Assembly (NCBI GenBank): GCA_037903355.1
Contig: JBAJFE010000038.1
Coordinates: forward strand, 1,426,001 to 1,490,000
Origin: Trichuris trichiura
Taxonomy: Eukaryota > Nematoda > Enoplea > Trichinellida > Trichuridae
Length of the DNA: 64,000 nucleotides
Direction of reading: 5' to 3'
The position numbers and the translations under genes are program-made. Shown in pieces: positions 24,690 to 37,633 of the stretch. The stretch's first letter is position 1. Each line of letters opens with the position of its first letter. A model generated the notes under the pieces. It had not been told where the DNA came from and searched no databases. It saw nothing but the letters and a program-made list of their open reading frames with translations.

Positions 24690-25384
24690 TTTCTTTTTCT
24701 TTCTTCCTTGCTAACGGAAGCGTTTTTTCAAAATGAAAATTTTGCAGTTTTGGAACCCATTCGGTAAGTTAACGTTTATATCATAAACGTCAAACCGCGA
24801 AGCTTTCGGGTCAATCGAGACCTGTCGTCAGCGCTAAGTGTGCCACACGTCGGGTCGGCCATCATGTTAGCCAGCCGCTCCATTCCCAATTTTCATTTTG
24901 AAAAAACGCAACCCTTAGCAAGGAAGAAAGAAAAAGAAAAAAGAAAAAAGAAAAATTAAATCAATATGTGCTTGCGGGCACGGAAAACAAGGACAGCGAA
25001 AGGCTTAGAAGAAAAAAGGTAAAGACTCAGGTAAGACGTCAGTTTAAAACCAGTTTGTTTAAAATAGATGGGTATATATCCTTTGTTGGCTCGTTGTTGC
25101 TTTTTGTTAGTGTTGTCGCGGTCGTGGAACGTCGGTTGGGTGTTCGCTGCACCTACTGACTGACTAAGTGGGACCAAGGTCGGACGACTAAAGATATAGC
25201 GGACAGCTGACGTCTGTGCCAAAATTCGTTCGGATAGAGCGGCTTGCTAACACGATAACCGACCTGACGGGCGGCACACTTAGCGCTGATGGCAGGTCTC
25301 CATTGACCCGAAAGCTTGGCGACTGACGTTTATGAAATAAACGTTAATTTACTGAACAGGTTGCAAAACCGCAAAATTTTCATT

Positions 25385-25385
<1 letters not shown>
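24690..25385. mobile_element. Non-autonomous repeat family B, copy 2 (compound)
   Basis: Contains two hammerhead-like cores in opposite orientation (24804-24831 minus, 25286-25313 plus). Inverted segments include AATGAAAATTTTGCAG (left) with its complement near 25,375, and a second inverted pair joining 24,695-24,740 to 24,893-24,940. The part from about 24,960 to 25,320 matches copies at 2.2-2.8 and 43.1-43.6 kb. The arrangement suggests one element inserted next to, or folded back on, another. No protein is supported. Confidence 0.6.
24804..24831 (-). ncRNA. Hammerhead-ribozyme-like core
   Basis: Minus-strand CTGACGA, C, AGGTC/GACCC stem, GAAAGCTTCGC. Hammerhead position 7 is C here, a permitted variable position. 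Confidence 0.45.

Positions 25386-25466
<81 letters not shown>
25386..25466. repeat. (AAT)n microsatellite
   Basis: An AAT repeat of about 26 units directly at the right end of the family B element. Confidence 0.95.
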
Positions 25467-25468
<2 letters not shown>

Positions 25469-28400
25469 TCATATTTCCTTAAGACATTTTATGCATACAA
25501 TATGCTTGCTGCTAAAAGGTTTTTTCACCTCAACAGTTTCCAGTCTTGATGGGTCAGAATCAAACTCCTCTTAGCTGAAACATCATAAATTTAAACAGTG
25601 ATAGAATGGTCTATTTTGATTTGCTGTACTGTCAAAGTCAACTTCATCAAAGCAGCTCTTCTGCAAAGTTCTCATAGCACTAATAATACCTACTATTGAC
25701 AAGACGATCTGCATGATGCGACGGCTTTATTTGGTAAGAAACAATGCCACTTTGCATAACGATGCCTCTGCTGTTGTCTAGTCCATCTCATTACTGTTGT
25801 GGCTTTTCAATGACGTTACGTAATTGTGTTTCATGTTGTTAGAAACACTTAGTTCTATTTGATGTTTGTAGCTGAAGAGGGAACCTTAAACCAGTGAATC
25901 AATGAGTGACAACCAGAAAAGATAGTTCATATCTCTTTATTGGCGCATTGTAATAACTGTCTGTTCGTTAAATTCAGAGGATGTGTTTTTTATTGAGGGC
26001 ATTGAAAAGTGCCAATGTGAACTGGTTATCGCAAGAAAAGGAAGTTAAATAAGTACAGAAGAAAACGGATTCTTTATGACGTGTCAACCTAACAGAGCAA
26101 CAAAGGTTTCGAAACTCTCCTCATTCGGCTTTCAACGCTGTAATGCACCCTTCAGGATAATCTAAGCTATCAACTTAACGTCCCCTTGCAACTTGCGTTA
26201 CTGATTTTAGTAACTCTTACGTTATCGACTTCTATCTCATTCTCCTTGTTCAAGCATTCGTTCATTTTCAGAGACAGCATCTCATTAATCCTTCCATTGG
26301 TGAAATTGATTTCATAGAATGATTTTTTCAACGACTTCTTACGCTGTGTGCTCGCTTTCGTTTCCTCTTCAGCTTAGATAAAGACAGCTTTACCCTATTA
26401 AGGACACGCGGAAAGAAAACAAGCAGAAGAAACCAGTTTTACTTTCACTGTGTACAATGAAATGTCTCGACGAAAGCTGCATTGAATAATTCCCTGAAGC
26501 AGGTTGTCATTAATGGCTTGCCTGTTTTATCGTAAATATGGTCAACCATGACGTATCCATTGCAGCTAAGGAGATGAATCAGCGATTTTTAAAGTACGAA
26601 GTAAACTTCTGACATTCCTTGAAGAAAAACACCTAACTGAAGTAATTCAAACATGGTATTTCATTTGTAATGCAAAGTTTTATGCATGAACATTAACTTT
26701 ACTTAATAGAAGGACATCAACTTCAGTTTCATAATAGTGGATTAATTTAATATTAGCTGAAGGATGAATGTGAGCTATAGTTCGTTTATCGTCACAAATA
26801 GAACTACTTGTCTTTCAATGACATAGATTTTCGTCGTAATTTTTTAATTTTCTGCGCTACCATTCCTAATACGGTGAGTTACCGTTGTGGGTGAAGAATT
26901 GTCACTTCTCTTGGAAAAGATTCAGTGACAATTTTAAATTCTTTCAGAATGTCAAGTGACAAGCGGTGAGAGGTTCTCAGCAAATCAACAGCCGGCCATA
27001 AGGTAGCCATTCTGGTTATCCATTTATACGCTCGTAAATTCGTAATTTCTTTAAGGACTATATGTCAACCGTGCAGATGATTTAGTCTTTTCTGCTTTAA
27101 AGCAAAGTTAACATTTCGTCAAGTGCCGTGCTTCACAGGAATGAACGTAGGACTTAACAAATAGCAAATGAGCAACGAATAAATTGTCAACTCAGTCATT
27201 AATGCGTAATTATTAAAAACTTACTATAGAAGGAAATTATTCCCTTCTACCTTTGAACGTGCCCCAAAGTTCGTTTAAATTTCGCTTTAGTTTGTTGCAC
27301 TGAGTGAACATAGTAATAATTTCACATTCTTTCCAAGGAATTCAATTTCTGAGTTTTAAGTATCTTATCAAAACCGGTTGTAGTGGTAAAATTTTTCTGT
27401 TAAAACATTCAAAATGAGCTGCACTAAATTATTGGATCAGCTTGCAATTTTATTTTTGCGCACGTGTGTGATCTTTCCTTGTATGAGTAGTTTTATTCTT
27501 ACGTAAAAATGTGTATCGTGAACAACAGAGTTGCTAGCAGTAAAAAGGCTATTTTTAAATTACTGGTTGAATGAAGAGAACGACTTTGTGAGCGCAGCTT
27601 ACTCTTGTCACCTGCAAGCGCCTAGTCAGGAACTCAACGACTGTCGCCAAATTTATGTTAATGTTTTAAGGGGTTGTCATCACAGCAGAGAGATCTTTGC
27701 CACCAACTTTTATTCCAGAAAAGTTGCAGGAGCCCTTTCCTGTTAGAATTTTCAGTGATGCATTGTTTGATTAGGGACTCTCTAACTGCGATGAATAGCG
27801 AGTAAGTGCCAGCGGAATGCTCAGTTTTTTTAGCTGCCAGTATCAGGAATTATTGCGACCACTCTTCCTCTCTCGTGTTTCTGATGAACCCCAACGACCG
27901 TCAGCTATACTATTTTTCATACTGACACTTTAGTCGGTGCTTCTGGAATGGTCATTTCGTTTTCGTGGTAGCAGGATGTCATTTCACATTCCGAATCATT
28001 TGCAGAACCGTGTCCTGCTGTGAAAAATGCTGGTAGATAGATAGCTAGCTAGCTGTATTGTTTGCTTATCAGGAATACAATTCGACTTTTTGTTTCCACA
28101 CTCGCGGTGTCCATGCTTGAGAGTTCTGAAGATTACACGTTAAAATCCCTAGTAGGCATTCTAAGTATCAGCAGTGATTTTGCTGTCCACTGCGCAGAGC
28201 GATTGAGTTCTTGCACCTTCGCTGGTTGCATGTTCTCGTGCTCGTTACCATGTCTCTCGCCGGAAGCGCTGCCTGTCGCCAACTGCTTCTACTGCCCTTA
28301 ACCTGCACGTCAATTGAAACTCACGTTGAACTAAGCACATCACTCTCTCGCTGCACGTTCCACCGCATGACGTTTGCTTTGTGCTGTTTATTATTTGAGC

Positions 28401-30561
28401 ACAGTGCTTTCTATTATTACTATCACTGACGACATGTTCATTTCAGACCATGCCTTATTTTCGAATTAAATTTTCCATACGCAAGCAATAACGCGTGTAG
28501 GCGCTATATACGTTGACATCTGTTACCAGCTGTGGCAAGTCTATAGAACCAAAAAACCTTGGAAACAAGTGTCAGACTGTACATAATAACCTTCTGAAAT
28601 CTACCAGTTCAGGATTTTCATAATAGTTCGTACCAGTATTGTAAAAAGTAATTCTTTCCATGAGCTGCCGTTTTCAACAACTTAAGTCCACTACTGCGTG
28701 CAGGGACTACACCTTAGGCATTAGTATGATAGGAATGCGAAGTGATGGATTATCTATAGTCGATGAGAAGAAAGATGGGCATCAATTAACTTTGCATAAA
28801 ACAAAAGAATGACTGAATGTAATACATTAAATGGCTATTTAAAAAACTGATTCGCAAGTTGAAGATGGTTGGAATCCGATGCATTGGGCAAATCAAAGTA
28901 TAACTCAACAAATAACTACACGTGAAGGCATTTGAAGTGTTGCTTCTCATTTTAGTCCTTCTATAGGGGCAACCACAAGCAATTGTTTGCCAACTGGCAA
29001 ATAATTCGTTTTAAATTGGTGTAATGCCTATACGAGATAGTCGGAGAGGCTTTCTCATAACGGAAACTTTTTGGCAATTTCGCTAGCAATGAGAACTGTT
29101 TTCCCGTCCTACCATTAAAAGTCATATTGTCATGAGGTTCAGATGATGAAAGCATTTTTATGAACAAATTGCAGAAGGTGTTAATAAAGCGATTGAGCCG
29201 TCAATGACCATTTATTTTTACTTTTGGTAATAATGTACATTTGCATTGTAGCTCACCCATTGCTCATAAGCTGGCATTTTCGTCTTGAACTTACAAAATC
29301 TGAAAGCCTGTCGAAGGGCAAGCTAAAGTTTGGCGCTGTTTTGAAAAGAGTTTTTCAAAATCACCTTTCTTTTCCTTAAGCTGCGGCTGTTTGCACTGTC
29401 TAGCAACCTTCCCGTTAGCACGTGATCTGACAATCGTTCCATAATTGTTTATATTCTGCAGCACACTAGATTCGGGACAAATTTCGTCTTACGGTAGCTT
29501 CTGTTGAAATGGTAGCACATCCTAGCAGTTTTGCTTTTGCGAAAAAGCATTTTCTATTTTTTTTATTTCCATTGAATTATGCTACGCAATTAGGGCAAGT
29601 GATTTCACAACAAGTCACTGCCTTTCAGGCTGTATGAACCATTATAGGTTGAGCGAATCTGATGCACACCTCCACTTGTTGGGTAGCTTCTTAATTATGT
29701 TACCGATGCAAAGGCTTTGTTTATTTAAATGGCTAGTCTACGCTAACTCTTCCTTGCTATTTTAATTAATGAGGATGTAAACGAACTACTGCATTTCAGT
29801 AACAAAGTTTCTTTAACTGTTCTTGCTGGCAATGTGAAATTGTCATACGCTATGGCAAGCGTCTCTGCTGAATTGCTAACGTACATACATTTATTCATTG
29901 ATCATTAGCACGCAAGGGATGAAACCTTTCCATTCCTGACTAAATACTCACCACTGTCAGCCGATGCGCTATTGAGCAGGTTTGTTTCATTAATGCTACA
30001 TTTATTAGAAGACCTCTTCAGTCCTAATCTCTTCAGTCCAAGGCATTTCTTGTTCTGCTGTAGCACGTCAGTTAATTGTTTACGTTCTGACGTAGTTTAA
30101 CTTTATCCTGCATTGCAAAATGTTACATGTAATAATTAATATTAATAACAGCCGTTCAACAGTCAGGTGTTCACGTTAGTGTAATGAGCAGTCACTCTAT
30201 GGTATGCTTATGAATTATAAGAATACTGCCAGAGTGATCGTTGTTACCATGAACTCGCGGTATATCATTTGCAGCTTCGACGAACTTTTCATGGATACAG
30301 CAGAAAGGTTTTTTATTTTTGCGCAGTATTCTATCATAGGTTGTGTCATGTTTGTAAATCATTACACTATTTGTTTTCAAAGTCAGAAGCACATACACGC
30401 TACACGCCTCTAGGCACTTGAAGTTTGTAGTAAAGTGAAGATGTTCCACTGTTTCAGAAAGCTTTATGCTTTCTGCGTTTGATAGAACAAGCGTGAGTAA
30501 TAGATTTTAATGTTTTTTATAACGTCGTTCGCGTAAACTTGTAGGGACTTTTTGCTGTTTT
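25467..30561. other. 5.1 kb without supported gene
   Basis: Scattered frames below 90 codons on both strands, none with a recognisable motif or convincing splice flanks. No repeat family was identified. It could hold regulatory DNA or small exons that cannot be called by eye. Confidence 0.45.
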
Positions 30562-30566
30562 ACGTA

Positions 30567-30889
30567 TGTAACGGTGGCTGCGCCCGTCCACGACCTCAAA
30601 GCGGGCGCCACTTGTTCGCGAAGGGCGTTTCTCCCACGCGACAGCTTAAATATTTGCGATGTCACCGGACACCCGCGCCGGCCGCTGGCCAAATCTTCTG
30701 ACAGCCGCTGACCCCTCACATGTGCCCGCCATCTGGCTAACGCGCAGGTCAGGGAAGGCTATATAAGTGCGCCGCTGAGAGCACCAGGATCCTGTCTCTC
30801 TGCAACTTTCTTGCGTACGCTTCCGTACCGTTGTTCTCGTCGACAGTAAAGCGTTAAGACCGTTCGTCAGCAACCGTTTGGAGCGCACA
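30567..30889. mobile_element. Solo LTR of a retrotransposon
   Basis: A 323-bp, markedly GC-richer segment starts TGTAACGG, ends GCGCACA and is flanked by the 5-bp repeat ACGTA (30562-30566 and 30890-30894). TG...CA ends, a 5-bp duplication and an internal TATATAAG box are the signature of an LTR left after recombination between the two LTRs of a full element. It is unrelated in sequence to the gypsy LTRs at 53.4 and 57.5 kb. Orientation from the TATA box is plus. Confidence 0.75.
30760..30767 (+). promoter_or_regulatory. TATA box of the solo LTR
   Basis: TATATAAG about 130 bp before the LTR end, followed by a GC-rich leader and an AGTAAA near 30,846. It would be the U3 promoter of the LTR and could still drive transcription. 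Confidence 0.45.
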
Positions 30890-30894
30890 ACGTA

Positions 30895-32997
30895 ACTTCA
30901 AAATACATCGCATTCATTTTAGTGTTCAGTTAAGAAGTGCTCAGCTTTGTGAATTATTAGGGAATAAAACAGTTTACTGAGTCTCATGCAAATAACTACT
31001 GGGCTTTCATAGTAATCTTGGCATCCCTGAAGAACATAGGAAGTTCTTACATTTGAAGGTGACATAGAACTGAAGAGGCCGTTTTATTTTTGTATTATAT
31101 CATGAAATTTTAAAACACTGTTACAATAAGTCGTGTTTTGAAAGTGCTTGATTCTAGTCATTAATGCCACTGCAATTTCGCTAAAGAGTTTTTAAAGTAC
31201 TGTATTGCTTTTACGTTAAGTCAGGTGGAGAAATGATATTGATTAGTTTGTCCTAAAAGCTTTCGGGTCTGTCGCGACACGTCGTCAGCGGTCAAGATGT
31301 GTGTCCTACAAACTGGTTTAAATTAAATCGCTCCTGGTGTATGGAGATTCTCACAAATTTCAAGTGCGTGTCAAAACAAAACAATGAATTGGTGTCAGTT
31401 GAAAAGACAAAATGCGTTACAACATATGGCTAACCCTCTGCTCTGTCCAGTGAAGTTTATGTTAATTTCAGCACTGACGTTGACCATAAAGTTTCACCTT
31501 GTAACGGGCGTTGTTTTCTGTTAAGTGGACGTTTTATTTTGATATCATTGAACTCTAGATTGAATACGATGTAAAAACTTCATGATTTCAAAAACAAATG
31601 AGGTCTTTTTAACGGGAAGCAAGGGATGTTACAGTATGAATCATAGGAGCCCTCGAATATTGCAGGACCCACCATCAACCTACCTAGTTCGCCTAAACGC
31701 CCTACATGTGCTTCTCTTGAGCTCATCGCAATGCATATTGGTTGTTTATTATGATTACAGTGTTCTGGCACGCATGATTCTCACTGTACTGCGATGACTT
31801 TCAAAAATTTTATGGTTTCTTATTGCTGGCCAACCACCATTTCTCTTTGTGTTGCATCACTCAAAAAAATGCTGAGGCCGTTTTGCTAGCAACAAAGCGA
31901 TCGGCTGATGTCAGACGGCAGACGTATTTGACGAGGCCAGGAAGCATTGTCAGAACATTCTTGTTCACACTTGCCGTTCGGAAGAGCAACATTACCGTAA
32001 CGTGGGATTGTTCTGCTTGCAGGCGGTGTTATTTCGGTGCTTAAGACCCGCTTTCGTTCATCTTGCAAAGCAAAATATACGGTAACATTTGTACTTCATT
32101 GTTTTGTAAAACAATCATAATCATTAAATGTAAATGCTTTTATAAATAATTTCGCATTGTTTAGCAATGGCGTTCGCGTTAATAATTTTAGCGGCATTTA
32201 TTTGCGTATTGTGTTTTTCTGTCCCGACTATATATTTTTCACATTAGTTTAACAGCAGTTATTAACTAGGCAATCAGCTACGGTTAAAACTTATTTCCGT
32301 TTTAGTGCGCACTGCTTTGCACTTTACGCGACCTTAACTTGCTCATGTTAGTCTTGGCCATATGGAGTTTCTCTTGCGATGTTCATCGATTAAGCAGAAT
32401 GATTCATTCCCACAAACGTAATCGTGAATGCCTAAACTTTTACAAGGTGCATTCTGTTAAGTTCAGTTCCCATCAATTGTGCTGTAACAGCAGTTAAGGT
32501 TTAACGTAACTGTGATCGCTCATCTGCATACTACATGAGTAATCTGTTTAAGACTGTCATTCCTGCTCAAGTAACGTTTTCGTCATGTTGTAGTGACACT
32601 GCATAATCGCAGCCGAAGGTACGTGTTGTTTAAAACCCAAGTGGACCTGTAGGCATCTCGTAGTGTTTGCTCTTTCAGTCCAAGTTTGAGCCCTACTGTT
32701 CCACTTGGCTGGCAGTTATACCGTCATACTTTATGACTTGCTTGCTTCACCAGCGAGAAGCAAAGATGTAGTTTCCCGACGGTTTCAAAAACTCGTATAC
32801 GTTATTTGCACCTCTGTGTGATTACGGTAACCCTGATGTGTTGTTATGGTCCTGCTTTGCCGCAGTGAAAAATGACGGTCGCTTTGAATGAGTGCTTTAT
32901 TACTTAGCGTCGCCTATGAATAGCAAATATGACTAAATTATACACCAAAGATTTCGGTGAATTAGGAAATTTTTCTTATGTACCAAAGAGAAGCATC
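30895..32997. other. No gene; one mini-element relic
   Basis: No supported gene. A hammerhead-like core lies at 31261-31288 on the minus strand (CTGACGA, GTGTC/GACCC stem with one mismatch, GAAAGC), flanked by AGTTTGT and ACAAACT, so a small relic of the mini-elements is likely at about 31,240-31,320. Confidence 0.45.
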
Positions 32998-33005
32998 GTT
33001 TAATG

Positions 33006-33482
33006 CAAGGGTGGGAAACCTTTTTGCTGCCGCAGTCCGTTCAGACGTCTGTAAGACACTTCGCGGGCCGTACAGAATACTCAACCGAAAAACGTAGCCT
33101 GCTTTGTTGGCACGTATGTTCATTTAAGTCACCTCTCGAACAAAGCGATAAAGCGAGATAAGAATAATACTTTGGGCCTGTAGGCAGCCAATGGTCCACG
33201 CTACCGACGCGCACACTAGTGCGGCCTACTGCTTGCCTCCGAAGACTAATGACGTCGGTTTGTCGACGGAGAGCCACGAGCAAAACAGTCTTCCTAGCTA
33301 GCCTGATGCCCCCTGCTTGTTACGCAAGACTTACGTTATTACTAAGACTCACATACAATAAATTTATCGCATTATGAAAAATAAGCCCCCACAGTCACAT
33401 TTCACTGAATCTCGCACGCATGTACAGTTGCCTCAGCGGGTGGAAGAGAATGATCTCACGGGCCGGACGTTCCCTACCCCTG
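33006..33482. mobile_element. hAT-like MITE
   Basis: Starts CAAGGGTGGGAAACC and ends GGGAACG-like text in inverted form (TTCCCTACCCCTG). It is flanked by GTTTAATG (32998-33005) and GTGTAATG (33483-33490), an 8-bp duplication with one mismatch. Ends of the type CAGGGGTGGGNAACC with 8-bp duplications are typical of hAT transposons. No transposase. Confidence 0.6.
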
Positions 33483-33806
33483 GTGTAATGTGTCGGTATC
33501 ATTATTTGAAGAAGCACAGCATTCATTGCGCTTTTATTCTTTTGAATTACTTTTAAAATAGGATTATTGGCAACGATTTTGGTTTGGTACTATGTGGTGC
33601 AGTTCCTGTCCTTAAATGCGTTATAAAGGATGGTCGTTGTGGGTCCGCAACAATGTTGTGAACGATATACAGACTGGCGGAAGTTACAGTAAGTAACGTT
33701 CTCCAGACATGGAATTGCAGTGAGCGTTTAAACGGCGTATAAATGTAATATTGCAATGATTTCTTTTTCGAAAGACGGGGTGTCTTTTAACAGGCATAGG
33801 TTGTTT

Positions 33807-33902
33807 CATAGTTGGCCTTTTGGTTCACGGGTTTGGCCTGTTTGATGTATCTGTAAATAAACTTCAAACAGGCCAAACCCGTGAACCAAATGACTAACTA
33901 TG
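33807..33902. repeat. Strong hairpin, 39-bp arms
   Basis: CATAGTTGGCC to CCTGTTTGA (33807-33845) is inverted at 33864-33902 with an 18-nt spacer. The inner 26 bp are perfect. No core motif; origin unclear. Confidence 0.7.
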
Positions 33903-35753
33903 AGATTTCTTCTTTGCGGTATCCACTCTGTTTTCCTTACCTTCAATACCAAACTGGTACCCAATCAGAGATGAACAGGCCAGTATCACTGAAAGCAAGT
34001 GAACGTACACAATTATATTAGGGAATGAATGTTTTACTGAAGTATAAAGTTGCTCCTCACAATGAACAGGAAAGTTTAATGGCATCATGATCAATCAGAT
34101 TCATTCTCTTCATAATGTTGGTGCGTGAATGTACTTATATTAGGTAATCCCAAAACCGTTGTTAGTGTTAAACTGGATATTAGAAAACCCCTAAACTCTT
34201 CTTGGAAAAAGTTTTCTGTTGGGACTGCAGGTATCACGCTTAGACCTCTGTTTAATAATTACACAGTAGAATTGAAGTAGCGGTACCAAGAACGATCACT
34301 GCATCCCAGACCACCAAGCGCGATAGGTAATTTTCAATGAATGTAAAAGTTTAACTCTCCGTTATTGCAGTAGCCACAATTTAGCTCCTGCGCCATATCA
34401 TTTTTCAGATTTTTCTACGACGCTCTATGCGTGAGAAAAAGTCTGCCGTTTCCATTGTTCACTCAGTATCGTTTCGTGCTTCAGAAATAGCATGTTAGTT
34501 CGCGTAAGAAGTAGGTTGTTAAAGCGTGTCATCATTGCTTGCTTTGAATACTTAATCCGTATAACTAATAGCGGTCGGCATGCGTTGCATCTTCTAGAAA
34601 AACTGCAGATTTTTAGACATGCTTTGTGACTAAGTGAGGAAACTAGTGCATGTAACTGAGCGCACTCCTGGCGCTGGAACTTTTATTTTAATTTTTTTTT
34701 CAGTTACATGAAACGAGCCGCAGCTAGCTCAGGCCCTCTTAATCAAGTTTGATCGAGTCTATCCCACATCTTTTAACCTGGCAACTGCTTATTTTATACT
34801 TATTCCTGGTTTGATAGCTGCTTTAGCTTTTGTTGAAAAGGTTAAGCAATTAGTAAATAATTTCGTGGGTCTCATTCAGAATTCCGAACGTTCAAAACCC
34901 TGAACGATCAATGTCTCAAAAACTTTTTAAACAAAAATGAAGACGATAGTTATGTAAAATTTATGTACAGCTTCAAATGGGGACTTGTGAACCTCACACC
35001 GCTTCTCCTTATTTTGTTCAAGCATCGTGATTCTGAGCCGTGCTATGATGTTTTAGAAAACGTGATGAAGCCATCCAAGAACGTACTCGTAGACCTCATA
35101 CAAGTGCGTTTTGCCAATGATTCGTAACCGTTATGCCCCTCTTTACAACTGCACGCGTGTATAACGCCATCTTATTAGATTTTATCTATGTTAACTGAAA
35201 ATTCGCCAACAGTTCATATAGGCCACCTAAGCCTGAATCGAAACTTCAGACAACTAAGGCATTGCCTCTACTTTTTTTACGTCAACGGACAGTTAGAACC
35301 ACTGACATTGTGCATAGTCTATCTGCATCGGCTCAGTAATAGTTTGACGATCTAAGCTGAAATTTGCCGACGGATCCTGTAGGCCACCTATTCCGAAACC
35401 AAAAATTAGGTAGTTTTCCCGTTAAGAGAAAGTCAAAACCTTTGAGACAGCTTACAGTCGGTCTTCAGTGGTCCAATCTAGACGCTACAATAAAGGCGCC
35501 AAGGCAATGGTCTCTTACGACGTGACATCACGGATAATCTGGATCGTCGGTCACCGCGATGCTGTGACATAGCGGAAGAACGCTGCTTCGGTCGGCGTTG
35601 ATCCAGGCAACAAAGTAACAGGATCCCAAGCTATTTCAACAGGTTATCAAACCATTGAGCTAGCAGAGGCGAAAGTAAATACGGATGTTTGAACATGAAC
35701 GCAGTTCCGGTGGTGCAGGCATTGTTAGTTGTGTTCATACCATTTTTTGAGAA
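33903..35753. other. 1.9 kb without supported gene
   Basis: No supported gene, repeat or splice-flanked frame. Confidence 0.45.
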
Positions 35754-35755
35754 TA

Positions 35756-35942
35756 CAGTAAAACCCCCGAAGTTGACCACTCCTATATGGTGACCACCTC
35801 CCTAAGTTGACCGAATTTTGGCCAGTTGATTTGTCCGCACGTTAGCAGAGCCACTTATACCCACTTCCTATATGCTGACCACCCCCTATGTTGACCAGTT
35901 TTCCCCAGTACGTTGGGTGGTCAACTTATGGGGGTTTTACTG
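35756..35942. mobile_element. Tigger-derived MITE 3
   Basis: 187 bp, starts CAGTAAAACCCCCGAAG, ends GGGGGTTTTACTG, flanked by TA. Close to the copies at 10.6 and 41.8 kb. Confidence 0.85.
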
Positions 35943-35944
35943 TA

Positions 35945-36604
35945 TTAACTTCATTATAACTTTAGCTGTCTGATGAATAATTCAATTACATGTAATACGC
36001 TGTCTCCATGGTCACTAACGTCAACTGCTTGCAGTCTAGCTGAGAAGTTTAAGTTTCTCAGTTAAATTCTTAAATCAGTTGTGTTACTTTTAGCGTAGTA
36101 AAGAATTGTGCCGCGGCTAACGTTTACACTTCCACATAATTACAAAAACGATAAAATGGGCAGTAAAGAACATAAGTCGAATTGCACCGGATGGAAATAA
36201 AGTTTTTGGAACTCTTTTCTCCGCCTTGTGCTTGGTTACTGTGAGCGCGCTTACGCAAGGCAGTACCATTTGACAAGAACCCTGAGTGTTCGTCTTTCTT
36301 GGTTTTGTTAATAGTTAGTAGTTTTCTAAGAGTTCGTTGTCTTGCGAAAATTTCCAACGACGGTGAACTGTTAGAATAACAAATGTGAACGTGATTTTTG
36401 GCTTCGAATGGGCGACTGAAATACCGCGTAAAAAATTTTCACGTCAATTTATTACGGTCGCCGTTGAGTTGACACTCAGCCCTGTGCAGAAGAAAGGAGG
36501 AAGATCATTTTTGATTTTCTAAAATGAAAGATTTTGTAATGGCGTTTTGAAGTTTCATATGTTTATTTGTTTGTATATTCGAACTTTTTTAAGTTGTTTA
36601 TTGT
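35945..36604. other. No gene seen
   Basis: No supported feature. Confidence 0.4.
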
Positions 36605-36705
36605 CCGTTCTTGGATTCCGAACTTAAACTGAACTAGTGCCCTACCAACGGGCACATTCGTTGGTAGGGCGCTTGTTCGGTTGAACTGCAGATACTAAGA
36701 ACGGG
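36605..36705. repeat. Hairpin related to repeat family D
   Basis: Arms of about 46 bp (36605-36650 and 36659-36705), imperfectly inverted, with CCCTACCAACG facing CGTTGGTAGGG. The right arm resembles family D text at 63.9 kb (CGTTGGTAGGGCACTTGCTT). Confidence 0.55.
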
Positions 36706-37633
36706 TAAAAACAGCCGTACGAAAGTTCGAAAGCGAAGACGTTTGGATTCATTAAGAGGCATCTGCCTTTCAAAGTGTTTCTTTGTTACGGAAAAGATGC
36801 AAACCGTTTATTGTACACTGAAACACAACTGATTCTTTCGAAATAACTGAACAATCACCGCAGACAGAGTTTGTATCTGTAACCCTTGCAGATGGAGCGC
36901 ACCAGGCTCCAAAAGCTCTGAGAATCTGAAATTGTGCAAGTATTAAATAAAAGGTTTGTATCTTTTCTGTAACAAATAAATATTGTTTACCGTTTAAGTA
37001 ATACTGGTTACTAGCCACCGTTGCTAAAAACAATCACGTCAATTATTTATCAACGGTGGCTGTTAATCCGTTTTACTTGAACGGCAAACAGTTAACAAAA
37101 GCTCCGTTACGAAGTGTTAAGTAATTGAAAAAGATAGAAAGTGCCCACGGAGCACTTTGGGTCATTTTCAGTCCCAGACAATGACTTGCAGGATGCCAAC
37201 TTCTTTTTTGAGCGAAATGACTTTTTCAGATTAAATTATCTACTACCTTTTCATCATTTAGGTTTTTTAAACTCCCCATTTTGTGGTATAATTAAGTAAT
37301 AAACTTTCAGTTCACGGAGATTTTGTCCGGCATACGGCTGCGCCTGGTAAGTGTAGTCCGCTGTATTCTAAATGACTCTTCGTCAACAGCAGCTATTAAT
37401 CCATATTACTTGAACGGTAAACAACTAACAGAAGCACCTGATTGCGTTAGAAAGTGCTAAATAATCAAAAAACAGATAAACATAACATTTTCGATCCTGT
37501 ATTATTACTTCGTCTGTGATGCCTGAAACTTAATTTCGAAGGAACAAAGTTCAAAAGTAAAGAAAGAAGCTTTTTTATTAGAGGGACAAACGTAACGCTG
37601 TCGTCTTGCTACAGAAGTCCAGCTTGCGTAATT
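36706..37633. other. No gene seen
   Basis: No supported gene. Two stretches with ACTTGAACGG(C/T)AAACA-like text near 37,078 and 37,408 resemble each other and may be an old duplicated repeat. Confidence 0.35.

Noticed and set aside
25316..25549. Frame with poly-isoleucine
   Set aside because: It runs through the AAT microsatellite at a family B end.
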